40,546 nucleotides of DNA from Nitrospirota bacterium. Its GTDB lineage: Bacteria; Nitrospirota_A; Leptospirillia; Leptospirillales; Leptospirillaceae. The notes under the pieces are model-generated. The model saw only the letters and a list, made by a program, of their open reading frames with translations. It was not told where the DNA came from and searched no databases. Positions within the stretch are counted from its first letter, which is position 1. Every line of letters starts with the position of its first letter. The position numbers were made by a program, and so were the translations under genes. Positions 21,060 through 29,300 of the stretch are shown here, one piece after another. The DNA lies in contig JAKCCY010000010.1 of NCBI GenBank assembly GCA_021838765.1, positions 1 to 40,546 of the forward strand. The letters are read 5' to 3'.

Positions 21060-23087
21060 ATGGCAAGAGACATACCGTTATCAAATGGATGCCTGTTTCT
21101 CTCGTTCGATCTGGACTATCAAATGAGGGAGGTCACATATCCTTTTATCGGACTTGAAAATCAAACAGAAGGGCATCCCCTTCGATTTGGTTTTTATTAC
21201 GACGGGAGAATGGACTGGATCTCAAGATCAACCTGGGACTTAAAAATGGGCTACGAAGACGGCTCTCTTGTCACACTTGTAGAAGGCACGAATACGTCCC
21301 GGAACATCGTATTCAATTCCCGCGATGCAATCGATTTCTACGAAAACTTGTGGATCAGAAAAATCCATATCACAAATATCGGAAGCAATCCGAGGGAAAT
21401 CAGGACATTTTTTTGCCCCGACTTTCATATCGGAGGGAATGAGGTTGGAGATACTGCCTTTTTCGATCCCTCCATGAAAATTATCATTCACTATAAAAGA
21501 GACCGGTATTTCAGCTTTGGACTCATGCATCCCGATAACGGTCCGGGCATTCGCTCCTATGCGACAGGACGAAAGGAAATGGAAGGCAGCGAAGGAACAT
21601 GGCGGGATGCCGAAGATGGACTATTGTCACAAAATCCCATTGCCCAAGGATCCGTTGATTCCGCTTTCTCCACTTCCCTTGATCTCTTGCCTGGAGAAAC
21701 AAAAGTCCTCTATTTCTGGATGGTTGCAGCAACAAGCCTGATAGAAACAAGATTGCTGAATCAGGCTGTTCTCGATCGACACCCGGACCAATTTCTCGAA
21801 CGCACATCCCATTACTGGAATTTCTGGACCGATCCGGAAAAATGCTCAAAGAAAAAATTTGCGGACGATTCACAATCAAAAGCAGATCCATTTCTGGAAA
21901 AACTTCGTGACAGAAAAAAAACAAACCTTCTGATTCTTCGAACTCACATTTCAAAAAATGGGGCCAGCGCGGCAGCAATTGACTCTGACAGTCTTGAGCT
22001 TGCACGTGACAGCTATGCCTATCTTTGGCCAAGAGACGGAGCCAATGTCGCATTGGCCCTCTCCCGTTCCGGACACCATGGACTAGGGAGAAGATTCTTT
22101 GAGTTTGCCGGGGAGATCATTCAGCCGGAAGGATATTTCCTGCATAAATACAATATGGACGGAACGCCAGCTTCCTCATGGCTTCCCTGGATTCGGGAAG
22201 GGGCTGTCCAGCTCCCCATACAGGAAGATGAAACAGGGTACGTTCTTTGGGCTCTCAAGATGCAATTCCAAATCGACAGGGACTTCGATCTTATCACCCC
22301 CCTCTATAAAAAAATGATTAAACCGGCCGGGCTTTTTCTAAGAGACTACCGGGATCCTGGAACGGGACTTCCTCTGGCCTCCTATGACTTATGGGAGGAA
22401 CGGCATGGAACATTTCTTCATACAGCCGCCATGACATGGGCCGGACTTGAAAGTGCAGCCTATTTTTCAGACTCATTCGGAGAAACCGTCTTGGCCAGGT
22501 CTTTTTTGAAAGCGGCCGATGAAATCAGGGAAGGGATACAGAAACATCTCTGGAATCCGGATGAAGGATATTTCTACCGTGGGGTAGAAATCCTCGACGG
22601 AGCAGTGTTGAATAAAGATCCAACTCCGGATATCAGTTCCCTCGTTCTTGTTGAAACCGGATTTCTTGATCCTTCCAGTCAATCCGACAGGGACCAGCTC
22701 AAGCTTCTCCTCCAGCGGCAAGAAAACGAACTCAAGATCAATACAGGAATTGGTGGCTACACACGATATAAAAATGATCCCTACTATCTGTCACAAGAAT
22801 CCAGAAATGCCAATATTCTTGGGAATCCTTGGTTCATAAGCACGCTCTGGATGGCACAAGGATATGCTGCTCTTGGCAGTACCGGAGAGAGCGGAGCGAT
22901 TTCAAAAACAAAGGAACTCCTCGCATGGGCGATGGAAAAGGCACTTCCGTCCGGAGTCATGGCAGAGCAGCTCAATGCCTTGAATGGAGATCCGATCTCT
23001 GTCTCCCCCCTGGCCTGGAGTCATGCGGCGTTTCTCAATACAGTCCACATGGCTGAAGAATACAAGATTATTCCCGCAACAGCCTGA
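21060..23087 (+). CDS. GH15-family alpha-glucosidase (glucoamylase/trehalase type), copy 2
   Basis: 675-residue cytoplasmic paralogue of the GH15 protein encoded on the other side of hisS. The same blocks recur: N-terminal FDLDYQMREVTYPFIGLEN, EGTWRDAEDG (about 178-187), AYLWPRDGAN (320-329), SYDLWEER with general acid Glu446, and VMAEQ with general base Glu636 followed by SPLAWSHAA. Catalytic residues are intact. It carries a charged insert of about 20 residues around 260-285 that copy 1 lacks. A strong AGGAG precedes the ATG and only 9 nt separate it from hisS. A role in glycogen, maltodextrin or trehalose turnover is likely; the substrate is unknown. Confidence 0.9.
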   Translation: MARDIPLSNGCLFLSFDLDYQMREVTYPFIGLENQTEGHPLRFGFYYDGRMDWISRSTWDLKMGYEDGSLVTLVEGTNTSRNIVFNSRDAIDFYENLWIRKIHITNIGSNPREIRTFFCPDFHIGGNEVGDTAFFDPSMKIIIHYKRDRYFSFGLMHPDNGPGIRSYATGRKEMEGSEGTWRDAEDGLLSQNPIAQGSVDSAFSTSLDLLPGETKVLYFWMVAATSLIETRLLNQAVLDRHPDQFLERTSHYWNFWTDPEKCSKKKFADDSQSKADPFLEKLRDRKKTNLLILRTHISKNGASAAAIDSDSLELARDSYAYLWPRDGANVALALSRSGHHGLGRRFFEFAGEIIQPEGYFLHKYNMDGTPASSWLPWIREGAVQLPIQEDETGYVLWALKMQFQIDRDFDLITPLYKKMIKPAGLFLRDYRDPGTGLPLASYDLWEERHGTFLHTAAMTWAGLESAAYFSDSFGETVLARSFLKAADEIREGIQKHLWNPDEGYFYRGVEILDGAVLNKDPTPDISSLVLVETGFLDPSSQSDRDQLKLLLQRQENELKINTGIGGYTRYKNDPYYLSQESRNANILGNPWFISTLWMAQGYAALGSTGESGAISKTKELLAWAMEKALPSGVMAEQLNALNGDPISVSPLAWSHAAFLNTVHMAEEYKIIPATA

Positions 23088-23117
23088 AAAAAGATATGAA
23101 ACGACCAGCCAATTTTT

Positions 23118-23756
23118 TTAAATGGGAGCTTTAGAAGGACACAGGTTCGATAATACACAAGACCCACAGAGTGGCTTCCTGGCGACACAAACATAACGTC
23201 CATGCAAAAGGAGACGACTCCCCGAATTAATCCAGTCTTCCCGGGGGATGATACTGCAGAGATCCGATTCAATTTCCTCAGGATCTGAGGATACGGTAAG
23301 ACCAAGCCGGTTGGATACCCGAATGACGTGGGTGTCAACCGCGATTGCCGGAATATGAAATCCATAGGCCAAAACAACACTTGCCGTTTTTCTGCCAACC
23401 CCTGGCAATTTGACCAGTTCGTCGATATTATCAGGCACTTTTCCATGGAAGTGATCGACAATTGCCCGGGAAAGACCAATCAATTGAAGAGATTTCCTAT
23501 GGAAAAATCCGGCAGAACGAATAAGCCCTTCCAGATCTGAAAGAGAAGCTCTTGCCATTGATTCTGGGTCAGGAAATTTACGGAAAAGGGTCGGGGTAAT
23601 AGTGTTGACCGTTTTATCTGTTGATTGGGCAGACAAAACGGTCGCCACCAAAAGCTCAAAGGGTGAAACAAAGTCAAGCTCCATGGCCGGATGGGGAATC
23701 GACACCTTCAGTTTTTCAAAGATTTCCCTTACATATGCTGCATTCGGCTTTTTCAA
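23118..23756 (-). CDS. nth: Endonuclease III Nth
   Basis: 212-residue bifunctional DNA glycosylase/AP lyase for oxidised pyrimidines in base excision repair. The helix-hairpin-helix is LPGVGRKTASVVL with catalytic Lys123; Asp141 sits in VDTHVIRV; the C-terminal [4Fe-4S] loop has Cys190, 197, 200 and 206 with the classic Cx6Cx2Cx5C spacing. The start is a TTG whose sequence TTGA overlaps the lon stop by 4 nt, so expression is probably coupled to lon. It is the last gene of the ligase-hsp20-lon-nth unit and is convergent with the GH15 gene. Confidence 0.96.
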   Translation of the reverse strand: MKKPNAAYVREIFEKLKVSIPHPAMELDFVSPFELLVATVLSAQSTDKTVNTITPTLFRKFPDPESMARASLSDLEGLIRSAGFFHRKSLQLIGLSRAIVDHFHGKVPDNIDELVKLPGVGRKTASVVLAYGFHIPAIAVDTHVIRVSNRLGLTVSSDPEEIESDLCSIIPREDWINSGSRLLLHGRYVCVARKPLCGSCVLSNLCPSKAPI

Positions 23757-26173
23757 GAAAACTTCTTTCCAACCTTGGACAAAACCGGCTTCTTCCGTTT
23801 TTTAATCGAGAAGCATTCATCAAAAATATCATCAATATGGGATACAAGAACGATCGTCAAGTCTTTCTTCACCTCCTCCGGAATTTCCAGAAGATCTTTG
23901 GCATTTTTTTCAGGAATAAAAACCCGCTTGATACCTGCCTCACGCGCACCGATCAGCTTTTCCTTGACTCCTCCAACGGGCAAGACTCTCCCGGAAAGAG
24001 CGATCTCTCCGGTCATCGCAAGCGTTTCCGGAACAGGGATCCCAGTCACAAGGGATACGATCGCAACAGCAATCGTAATTCCGGCAGAAGGGCCATCTTT
24101 TGGAATCGCACCACCCGGGACATGAACATGAATCTCATTCTTTGAAAAAAAATTCTGTTCGATTCCCAATTTTGCAATTCTGGACTGGACAACCGAAAAG
24201 GCTGTTCTGGCTGACTCCTTCATGACATCTCCGAGGTGCCCGGTCAGAATAAAGCCTTTTGAGCCTTCGATCGCAAGCGTTTCAATAAAAAGAACATCCC
24301 CCCCATTCGGAGTCCATGCCAGACCGGTTACGACTCCAGGAGCGGCCTTGTCCAGAAGATGTTCTGGTTCAACATACTCATTTCCCAGATATGTGGAAAT
24401 GGACTTCGGAGTAATGATCACCTTTCGCTTTCTGGACATTTCCGATCGAACCCGAACCACTTTTCGAAGTAGCGTTGCGATTTTTCGATCAAGTGTCCTG
24501 ACACCCGCTTCACGAGTGAACTCCCGGATCAAGCGAACCAGAGCTGGATCGTCAAGACGAAATTCAAAAGGGTCAATCCCAAGCTCTTTCATGACACGAG
24601 GAATGAGATATTGCCTGGCAATATGACGCTTTTCCTCCCATGTATAACCTGCAAGACGGATGATCTCCATTCGATCAAGCAATGGTGGTGGGATCGTCTG
24701 AAAGACATTCGCTGTTGCAATAAAAAAAACTTCTGACAAGTCAAAGGGAAGATCAAGATAGTGATCCCTGAAGTCCTTGTTCTGAGATGAGTCGAGAACT
24801 TCCAGAAGCGCTGATGCAGGATCCCCACGCTGATCTGATCCCAGCTTGTCGATTTCATCCAGCATAAATACAGGATTATGCGTTCCGGCTTTTCTCATTC
24901 CCTGAATAATTCTTCCAGGCATCGCACCGACATACGTGCGACGATGTCCCCTGATCTCAGAGTCATCCCGAACTCCTCCGAGAGAAACCCGTACAAAAGA
25001 TCTCCCCATTGCACGGGCGATTGATTGACCCAAGGTTGTCTTTCCGACCCCAGGAGGTCCGATAAAACACAAAACAGGTCCCCTGTTTTTCCCTTTTGCC
25101 CGAAGGTGAACAGCCAGTTCATCCAGGATGCGGTCTTTGACTTTTTCAATTCCATAATGATCCTCATCAAGGATTTTCTGAGCCTTTTCAATCGAAAAAG
25201 GTTCAGTGGAATGTCTTGCCCATGGAAGATCCAGAACAACGTCAAGATAGGTTCGAATGACACCAGACTCTTGCGACTGCCCGTTTCCAAAGCGAACCAG
25301 TCGATCAAGCTCCCGGTTCACTTCTCTCAAAACCTCTGGAGGAAGCTGGCTTTTCGCAATTTTTTCCCGATAACGGACAATGTCCTCATCACCCTCTTCC
25401 CCGTCACCAAGCTCTTTCTGGATTGCTCGAACCTGCTCCCGAAGGAAAAAGTCCCTCTGGCTTTTCTGAACATCATCCTGAATTTTGGACTTTATTTTTC
25501 CACCAAGTTCAAGAAGCTCTATCTCGCGCTCGAGATGTGTCGACAAATTCGTCAATTTGGCTTCAGACGAATCAATTTCCAGAATTTTCTGACGATCTTC
25601 AACTGGCAATTTCAAAAACGTCACAACGAGGTAAGCCAGGTGATGGGGGTTGTCAATGTTTAAAGCCATTGTCTCAAACTCGTCCGGAAGGTAAGGCGCA
25701 AGCTCTGCCAGTTGCTTGACCTGCCCCAGGATCAGCCTCATCAACGCTTCGGTTTCCACGGAGCGATCCGGTGATTCTGGATCCGGATGAACCCTCACCC
25801 GGACAACCGGATCCGTCTGGACGATCTCATCAATTTTCACTCTCCTGATTCCCTGGACCATGATCGCAACCCCACCTGCAGGGATTCGAAGGAGTTTATG
25901 AATGAGAACCATCGTCCCGACCTCATGGAGATTTTCAAGCTTAACCGGAAGCTCCGGAGAAACAGTCTCCAGGGAAGCTGACTCTTCTTTTCCGGAATTT
26001 CTTGCAGTCACACAGACCAGAGTCTTTGGCTCCCGATTCATGGCCTCATCGATCGCAGCCAGATCCATCGGGTGGTGAAAGGCAAGAGACGTCAATATAT
26101 GAGGAAAAACAACGGAATCCTGCAAAACGACCAAGGGAGATTCACCAGGTGTCCGAACCTGTTCTTCAACCAT
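23753..26173 (-). CDS. lon: ATP-dependent protease Lon
   Basis: 806-residue cytoplasmic AAA+ serine protease. The N-terminal substrate-binding LON domain (about 12-210) begins PLVVLQDSVVFP. Walker A is GPPGVGKT (372-379), Walker B VFMLDEID (435-442); the protease domain has Ser696 in PKDGPSAG and Lys739 in GGVKEK, the same 43-residue spacing as the E. coli dyad. It degrades misfolded and regulatory proteins. The ATG overlaps the hsp20 stop by 8 nt, pairing a holdase chaperone with a protease. No sigma-32 promoter or CIRCE element was found directly upstream because the gene starts inside hsp20. Confidence 0.97.
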   Translation of the reverse strand: MVEEQVRTPGESPLVVLQDSVVFPHILTSLAFHHPMDLAAIDEAMNREPKTLVCVTARNSGKEESASLETVSPELPVKLENLHEVGTMVLIHKLLRIPAGGVAIMVQGIRRVKIDEIVQTDPVVRVRVHPDPESPDRSVETEALMRLILGQVKQLAELAPYLPDEFETMALNIDNPHHLAYLVVTFLKLPVEDRQKILEIDSSEAKLTNLSTHLEREIELLELGGKIKSKIQDDVQKSQRDFFLREQVRAIQKELGDGEEGDEDIVRYREKIAKSQLPPEVLREVNRELDRLVRFGNGQSQESGVIRTYLDVVLDLPWARHSTEPFSIEKAQKILDEDHYGIEKVKDRILDELAVHLRAKGKNRGPVLCFIGPPGVGKTTLGQSIARAMGRSFVRVSLGGVRDDSEIRGHRRTYVGAMPGRIIQGMRKAGTHNPVFMLDEIDKLGSDQRGDPASALLEVLDSSQNKDFRDHYLDLPFDLSEVFFIATANVFQTIPPPLLDRMEIIRLAGYTWEEKRHIARQYLIPRVMKELGIDPFEFRLDDPALVRLIREFTREAGVRTLDRKIATLLRKVVRVRSEMSRKRKVIITPKSISTYLGNEYVEPEHLLDKAAPGVVTGLAWTPNGGDVLFIETLAIEGSKGFILTGHLGDVMKESARTAFSVVQSRIAKLGIEQNFFSKNEIHVHVPGGAIPKDGPSAGITIAVAIVSLVTGIPVPETLAMTGEIALSGRVLPVGGVKEKLIGAREAGIKRVFIPEKNAKDLLEIPEEVKKDLTIVLVSHIDDIFDECFSIKKRKKPVLSKVGKKFS

Positions 26174-26624
26174 TTTTTAACTCCTCTCCGTCGGTAACCT
26201 GAACAGTCACAATTTGTCTTGGGGGGCGTCTTTTCACTATAACCCTCAAAAAACCAAGCGAATACTCGGCCCGAACACTTTGCGGATCCAACCCTTCAGG
26301 CAATAAAAAGGCCCGCTCAAACTCCCCATAGTTAATTTCCATCTGGAGATAGTTTTTTTTCTTTTGAGGGGCGTAACTTTTAGATTCATCCTTTCTGACA
26401 CCCCTTACCAACAGTCGGTTTCCATCCATCCCGATCGATATTTCTTCCTTTGGCACGCCGGCAAGCTCAATCTTGATAACAACCTCTCCTTCGGTTTCAT
26501 AGATATCCGTCATTGGTTGCCACCTTGGCTCCCCCGATGACCGGAAAACAATTTCAGGAGTCAATCCCCTGGAAAGGGCACCCGCCAACTGCAAGAAAAG
26601 TGTATCTATATCATGAGGTTTCAT
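26166..26624 (-). CDS. Small heat-shock protein, Hsp20/alpha-crystallin family
   Basis: 152-residue ATP-independent holdase chaperone. The alpha-crystallin domain (about 38-140) begins with PMTDIYETEGEVVIKIELAGV and ends with the family's closing strand GFLRVIVKRRPP. The start at 26624 is decided by AGGAG 7 nt upstream. The open frame extends 83 codons further upstream over the end of the ligase gene, but that part is unrelated to the family and is rejected. It begins 19 nt after the ligase stop and overlaps lon by 8 nt. Confidence 0.92.
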   Translation of the reverse strand: MKPHDIDTLFLQLAGALSRGLTPEIVFRSSGEPRWQPMTDIYETEGEVVIKIELAGVPKEEISIGMDGNRLLVRGVRKDESKSYAPQKKKNYLQMEINYGEFERAFLLPEGLDPQSVRAEYSLGFLRVIVKRRPPRQIVTVQVTDGEELKNG

Positions 26625-26643
26625 CTTTTCACTCCTGAAAAGG

Positions 26644-28506
26644 TTATTTCCGGACAGAAGAAGGTTTTTCCCGTTGGGACCTCTGGGACAAGCTTCTCTG
26701 CAAGTCAAACAAGGAAACAATTTCGGAGACTTCAGTCGCATCTTCGGGTTTTTTATCGGCGCGCACAAAAGAGACCATTCGTGGAAAACGAAGGGCGTAG
26801 CCTTCGGGGGTTCCTTCCGTGTTCGAAAGGTAATCCCTGCCAGCGGCATGCATTGAAGACCTGCTGATTTCATCTGCCCTTACGGTGACAACAAATCGTG
26901 GAAGGACCCAGAAGTCTGGAACAACATCGCTCATCACATCTACAGGACGTTCCGGCACAACGATTTCTCTCAGCATTGCCGAAAGCATCATCCATTTCTC
27001 TTCCGTCAAACCGGATCCGATGCGGGCAATGGAGGCAAACGACTTTGAATCTCTATCCCAGACAGCGGCCAAGATTGCCCCTATTCCCAATTTTAGCCTC
27101 TGGCCTTTCCCCAGATAGTACCCGATAATGACCAGATCCAATGTATCCGAAATTTTTCCCTGATAGCTTTTTTTAAGCTTGATCCAGTTGAAATTTCTTG
27201 ACCCCGCAGTATAAATGCCGTCCAGACGCTTCGCAATGATTCCCTCAAATCCCTCCTCAACCACTTCTTCAAAAAATTCGTTTACCTTTGAGGCCTCATC
27301 CGTAAAAATAAGTCGGGAAGAGCCAATAACTCCCGCAGGAGGTCGCTCCACTTCCAAAATATCAAATTTCTCCGCGCCAAAAAGGGTCTCAACCTTAGCT
27401 CTCCTTTCGAAGAAAGGCCGCTCCATCCAAGAAACACCATCAAGGTAAAGGAGGTCAAAGACCAGAAGCCTCAAGGGAATCTCCAGGGATTTTTCCAAAA
27501 CATTATGCTTCCTTTTACGGGTAATCGTAACCTGGAATGGCTGGTAGGTCCCTGTTTCCGGATCAATTCCAAGGGCCTCCCCTTCAAAAATGGCGCTTCT
27601 ATTTCCAAAGATTTCCTTTGTGGCTCGAACGATTTCCGGAAACATGGATGTCATGGAATCAAGATTTCTTGAAAAAATCTCGACTTTTCCTGCGATGATA
27701 TGGATCTGGCATCTGAAACCGTCATATTTGCTCTCAATCGAACAGCGTCCGATCTTGGCAATAATGTCTTCCCCGGAAGACAATCTTTCGCATAACGCAA
27801 CTCGAATCGGAAAGCCGGGACTCGGTTCCAGGGATGACAGGCTTTCAAGACCGCCCTGCTTGATCTTTCTCCCGACAAGTCCCAAGTCTGAGCAAATATT
27901 GTAGGCCTTTTCAACGATAGACTTGGTGGCTCTTCCTCCGCCAGAAACAGCCAATGCCTCAATAATGGTTGAATCCCCAACACCAAGTCGAAGTTTCCCC
28001 ATGACAAACCTTGCAACAAAGCGGGCGGACAATGGGGATAGCCGGGAAAGAAGCGTCGCCAGCTCACTGACCTTGTCGACTTGGGACCCTTCTCCTTCCA
28101 TTTGGGAAAGCCGCTCAAGAATTCTAAAAACGTCCAGGAATGAAAGCCTTGAAGGACTATTTTGAGAGAGGACCTCTTGTGCCAATGCCCCTGGGTCACC
28201 CAAATGAGCGAGCATTACATCCAGGGATTTTTCCATCTTTTTAGCTTCTTCCGGATTAAGGTCGGAGAACGTTTTTTTTGCCTTGACCTCGGAAAGCGCT
28301 CGAATCAAAAGCCTTGAAGCCATTCCCATCGGTTCACCGCGAAATGGAGGGGACAACTGTCCCTGAACCACATAGACAAGGGGGGCAATCTCTTCCTCGT
28401 CGCAACGGAGAAAAAGATTGCCGAGGATCCCAGCCAATTCGGTCCTCCCTTTTATCGCCTCCATTTTGCTGAAATCTTCACTAATCTCATCTATGCAAAA
28501 CCCCAC
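26644..28506 (-). CDS. ATP-dependent DNA ligase (archaeal/eukaryal type I)
   Basis: 620-residue ligase. The N-terminal DNA-binding domain (about 1-220) precedes the nucleotidyltransferase core: motif I ESKYDGFR with AMP-accepting Lys260, motif III FEGEA (about 308-312), IIIa LLVFDLLYLDG, motif IV EGIIAKR (about 421-427), motif V WIKLKKSY, then an OB-fold domain. The full three-domain layout resembles archaeal LigB/Lig1 rather than the short bacterial LigC or LigD ligases, which is uncommon in bacteria that rely on NAD-dependent LigA. The GTG start has GGAGG 5 nt upstream. It is first in the operon with hsp20, lon and nth, which suggests a repair role. Horizontal acquisition is possible but base composition looks like its neighbours. 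Confidence 0.94.
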   Translation of the reverse strand: MGFCIDEISEDFSKMEAIKGRTELAGILGNLFLRCDEEEIAPLVYVVQGQLSPPFRGEPMGMASRLLIRALSEVKAKKTFSDLNPEEAKKMEKSLDVMLAHLGDPGALAQEVLSQNSPSRLSFLDVFRILERLSQMEGEGSQVDKVSELATLLSRLSPLSARFVARFVMGKLRLGVGDSTIIEALAVSGGGRATKSIVEKAYNICSDLGLVGRKIKQGGLESLSSLEPSPGFPIRVALCERLSSGEDIIAKIGRCSIESKYDGFRCQIHIIAGKVEIFSRNLDSMTSMFPEIVRATKEIFGNRSAIFEGEALGIDPETGTYQPFQVTITRKRKHNVLEKSLEIPLRLLVFDLLYLDGVSWMERPFFERRAKVETLFGAEKFDILEVERPPAGVIGSSRLIFTDEASKVNEFFEEVVEEGFEGIIAKRLDGIYTAGSRNFNWIKLKKSYQGKISDTLDLVIIGYYLGKGQRLKLGIGAILAAVWDRDSKSFASIARIGSGLTEEKWMMLSAMLREIVVPERPVDVMSDVVPDFWVLPRFVVTVRADEISRSSMHAAGRDYLSNTEGTPEGYALRFPRMVSFVRADKKPEDATEVSEIVSLFDLQRSLSQRSQREKPSSVRK

Positions 28507-28548
28507 ACAAACCTCCGTGATTTCGTGTTAAAAAATTTTTTCGCCTTC

Positions 28549-28570
28549 ACTCCAAAAAATGGAGTATACT
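28549..28570. promoter_or_regulatory. Possible divergent promoter with symmetrical -10 and small palindrome
   Basis: The palindrome AGTATACT (28563-28570) provides TATACT on both strands, a five-of-six -10 match each way, between the divergent ligase operon and the secreted-protein gene. Directly beside it is an inverted repeat, ACTCC and GGAGT separated by 7 A/T bases. The -35 regions are weak in both directions. It could be a shared promoter with an operator; this is a suggestion only. Confidence 0.3.
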
Positions 28571-28713
28571 GAAAGACACAAGAGAGAAAAAATCTATCCT
28601 TAATAAAATAAAGATAGCGCAGAAGGTGGACGTTATCAGTGGTCTGGTGTTCGCAAATGATTTTAGTAATTTTCGGAGCAGTTCCCCTATTGGGTAGAAC
28701 AGTGAGGGTCTCC

Positions 28714-29151
28714 ATGTCCAGAAAAACGATTGTCCGTCAAAGGAGCTTCGGTCAATTCCTCTTGATTTCCCTTCTCGTTGGCTCGGTTTTTTTTAGTGGA
28801 ATAGCCTATGCCGCCGATAGTGGCACAACCCCTTCCAAAAAAGCCTCTAGTGCAACAAGTGAAAAACAAAAAATTCGCCAGGAGATGGCACCTGTCAATC
28901 CGACTCCTCTGGGGCTCGAACCCATGGGGGCAGGACCGGAGAAGTCTCCGACAAATTCCCAGCTACAGTCCGAAGGAACAATGGACCGGGTTCTGCACCA
29001 TCTACTGGGTGGGCCCGCAGCAGCAGGTGCCTATACCCCACCACCTTCACAGGGCACGACAACCGCAGGAGGCGTTCCAGGGGGAAACTGGCCAGGGAAC
29101 TGGTGGATAGAAGGCCAAGGAGGAGGATTTAATCCCAACACATCTCACTAG
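28714..29151 (+). CDS. Small secreted Pro/Gly-rich protein of unknown function
   Basis: 145 residues. A basic N-terminus, hydrophobic core (FLLISLLVGSVFFSG, about 14-28) and AYA followed by ADS form a convincing Sec signal peptide with cleavage after about residue 33. The mature part has a Lys/Ser-rich segment, a short amphipathic stretch (MDRVLHHLLGG) and a Pro/Gly/Trp-rich tail (GGNWPGNWWIEGQGGG). I recognise no family. The open frame starts 75 nt further upstream, but the ATG just before the signal peptide is the sensible start. It lies between the divergent ligase operon and lnt, with a gap of about 150 nt to lnt. Confidence 0.7.
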   Translation: MSRKTIVRQRSFGQFLLISLLVGSVFFSGIAYAADSGTTPSKKASSATSEKQKIRQEMAPVNPTPLGLEPMGAGPEKSPTNSQLQSEGTMDRVLHHLLGGPAAAGAYTPPPSQGTTTAGGVPGGNWPGNWWIEGQGGGFNPNTSH

Positions 29152-29300
29152 CCACCCGACAGGCTTTTGTGAGTTTGCCGAGGGGGTCCTCTTCTTTCCA
29201 TCATGATATCTGTTGATCCACCAAAAATCACTTCAACTTAGGGTTGTTCATAGAGATTGGGATGTTTGATTTTGCCAATTGACACATTCGGTTTAAAGCG

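Noticed and set aside
21523..22053. 176-codon minus-strand frame inside the second GH15 gene
   Set aside because: Antisense shadow of conserved GH15 blocks.
23088..23117. A-run and T-run between the convergent GH15 and nth genes as a bidirectional terminator
   Set aside because: No GC-rich stem separates the runs, so an intrinsic terminator cannot be supported.
25025..25663. 212-codon plus-strand frame inside lon
   Set aside because: Antisense to the conserved helical and ATPase regions of Lon; no ribosome-binding site.
26451..26470. Sequence resembling a -24 sigma-54 element (TTGGCACG)
   Set aside because: The -12 GC element is missing at the required spacing and the site lies inside hsp20 coding sequence.
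26625..26873. 83-codon upstream extension of the hsp20 frame
   Set aside because: Overlaps the ligase gene and lacks family resemblance, while AGGAG precedes the inner ATG.
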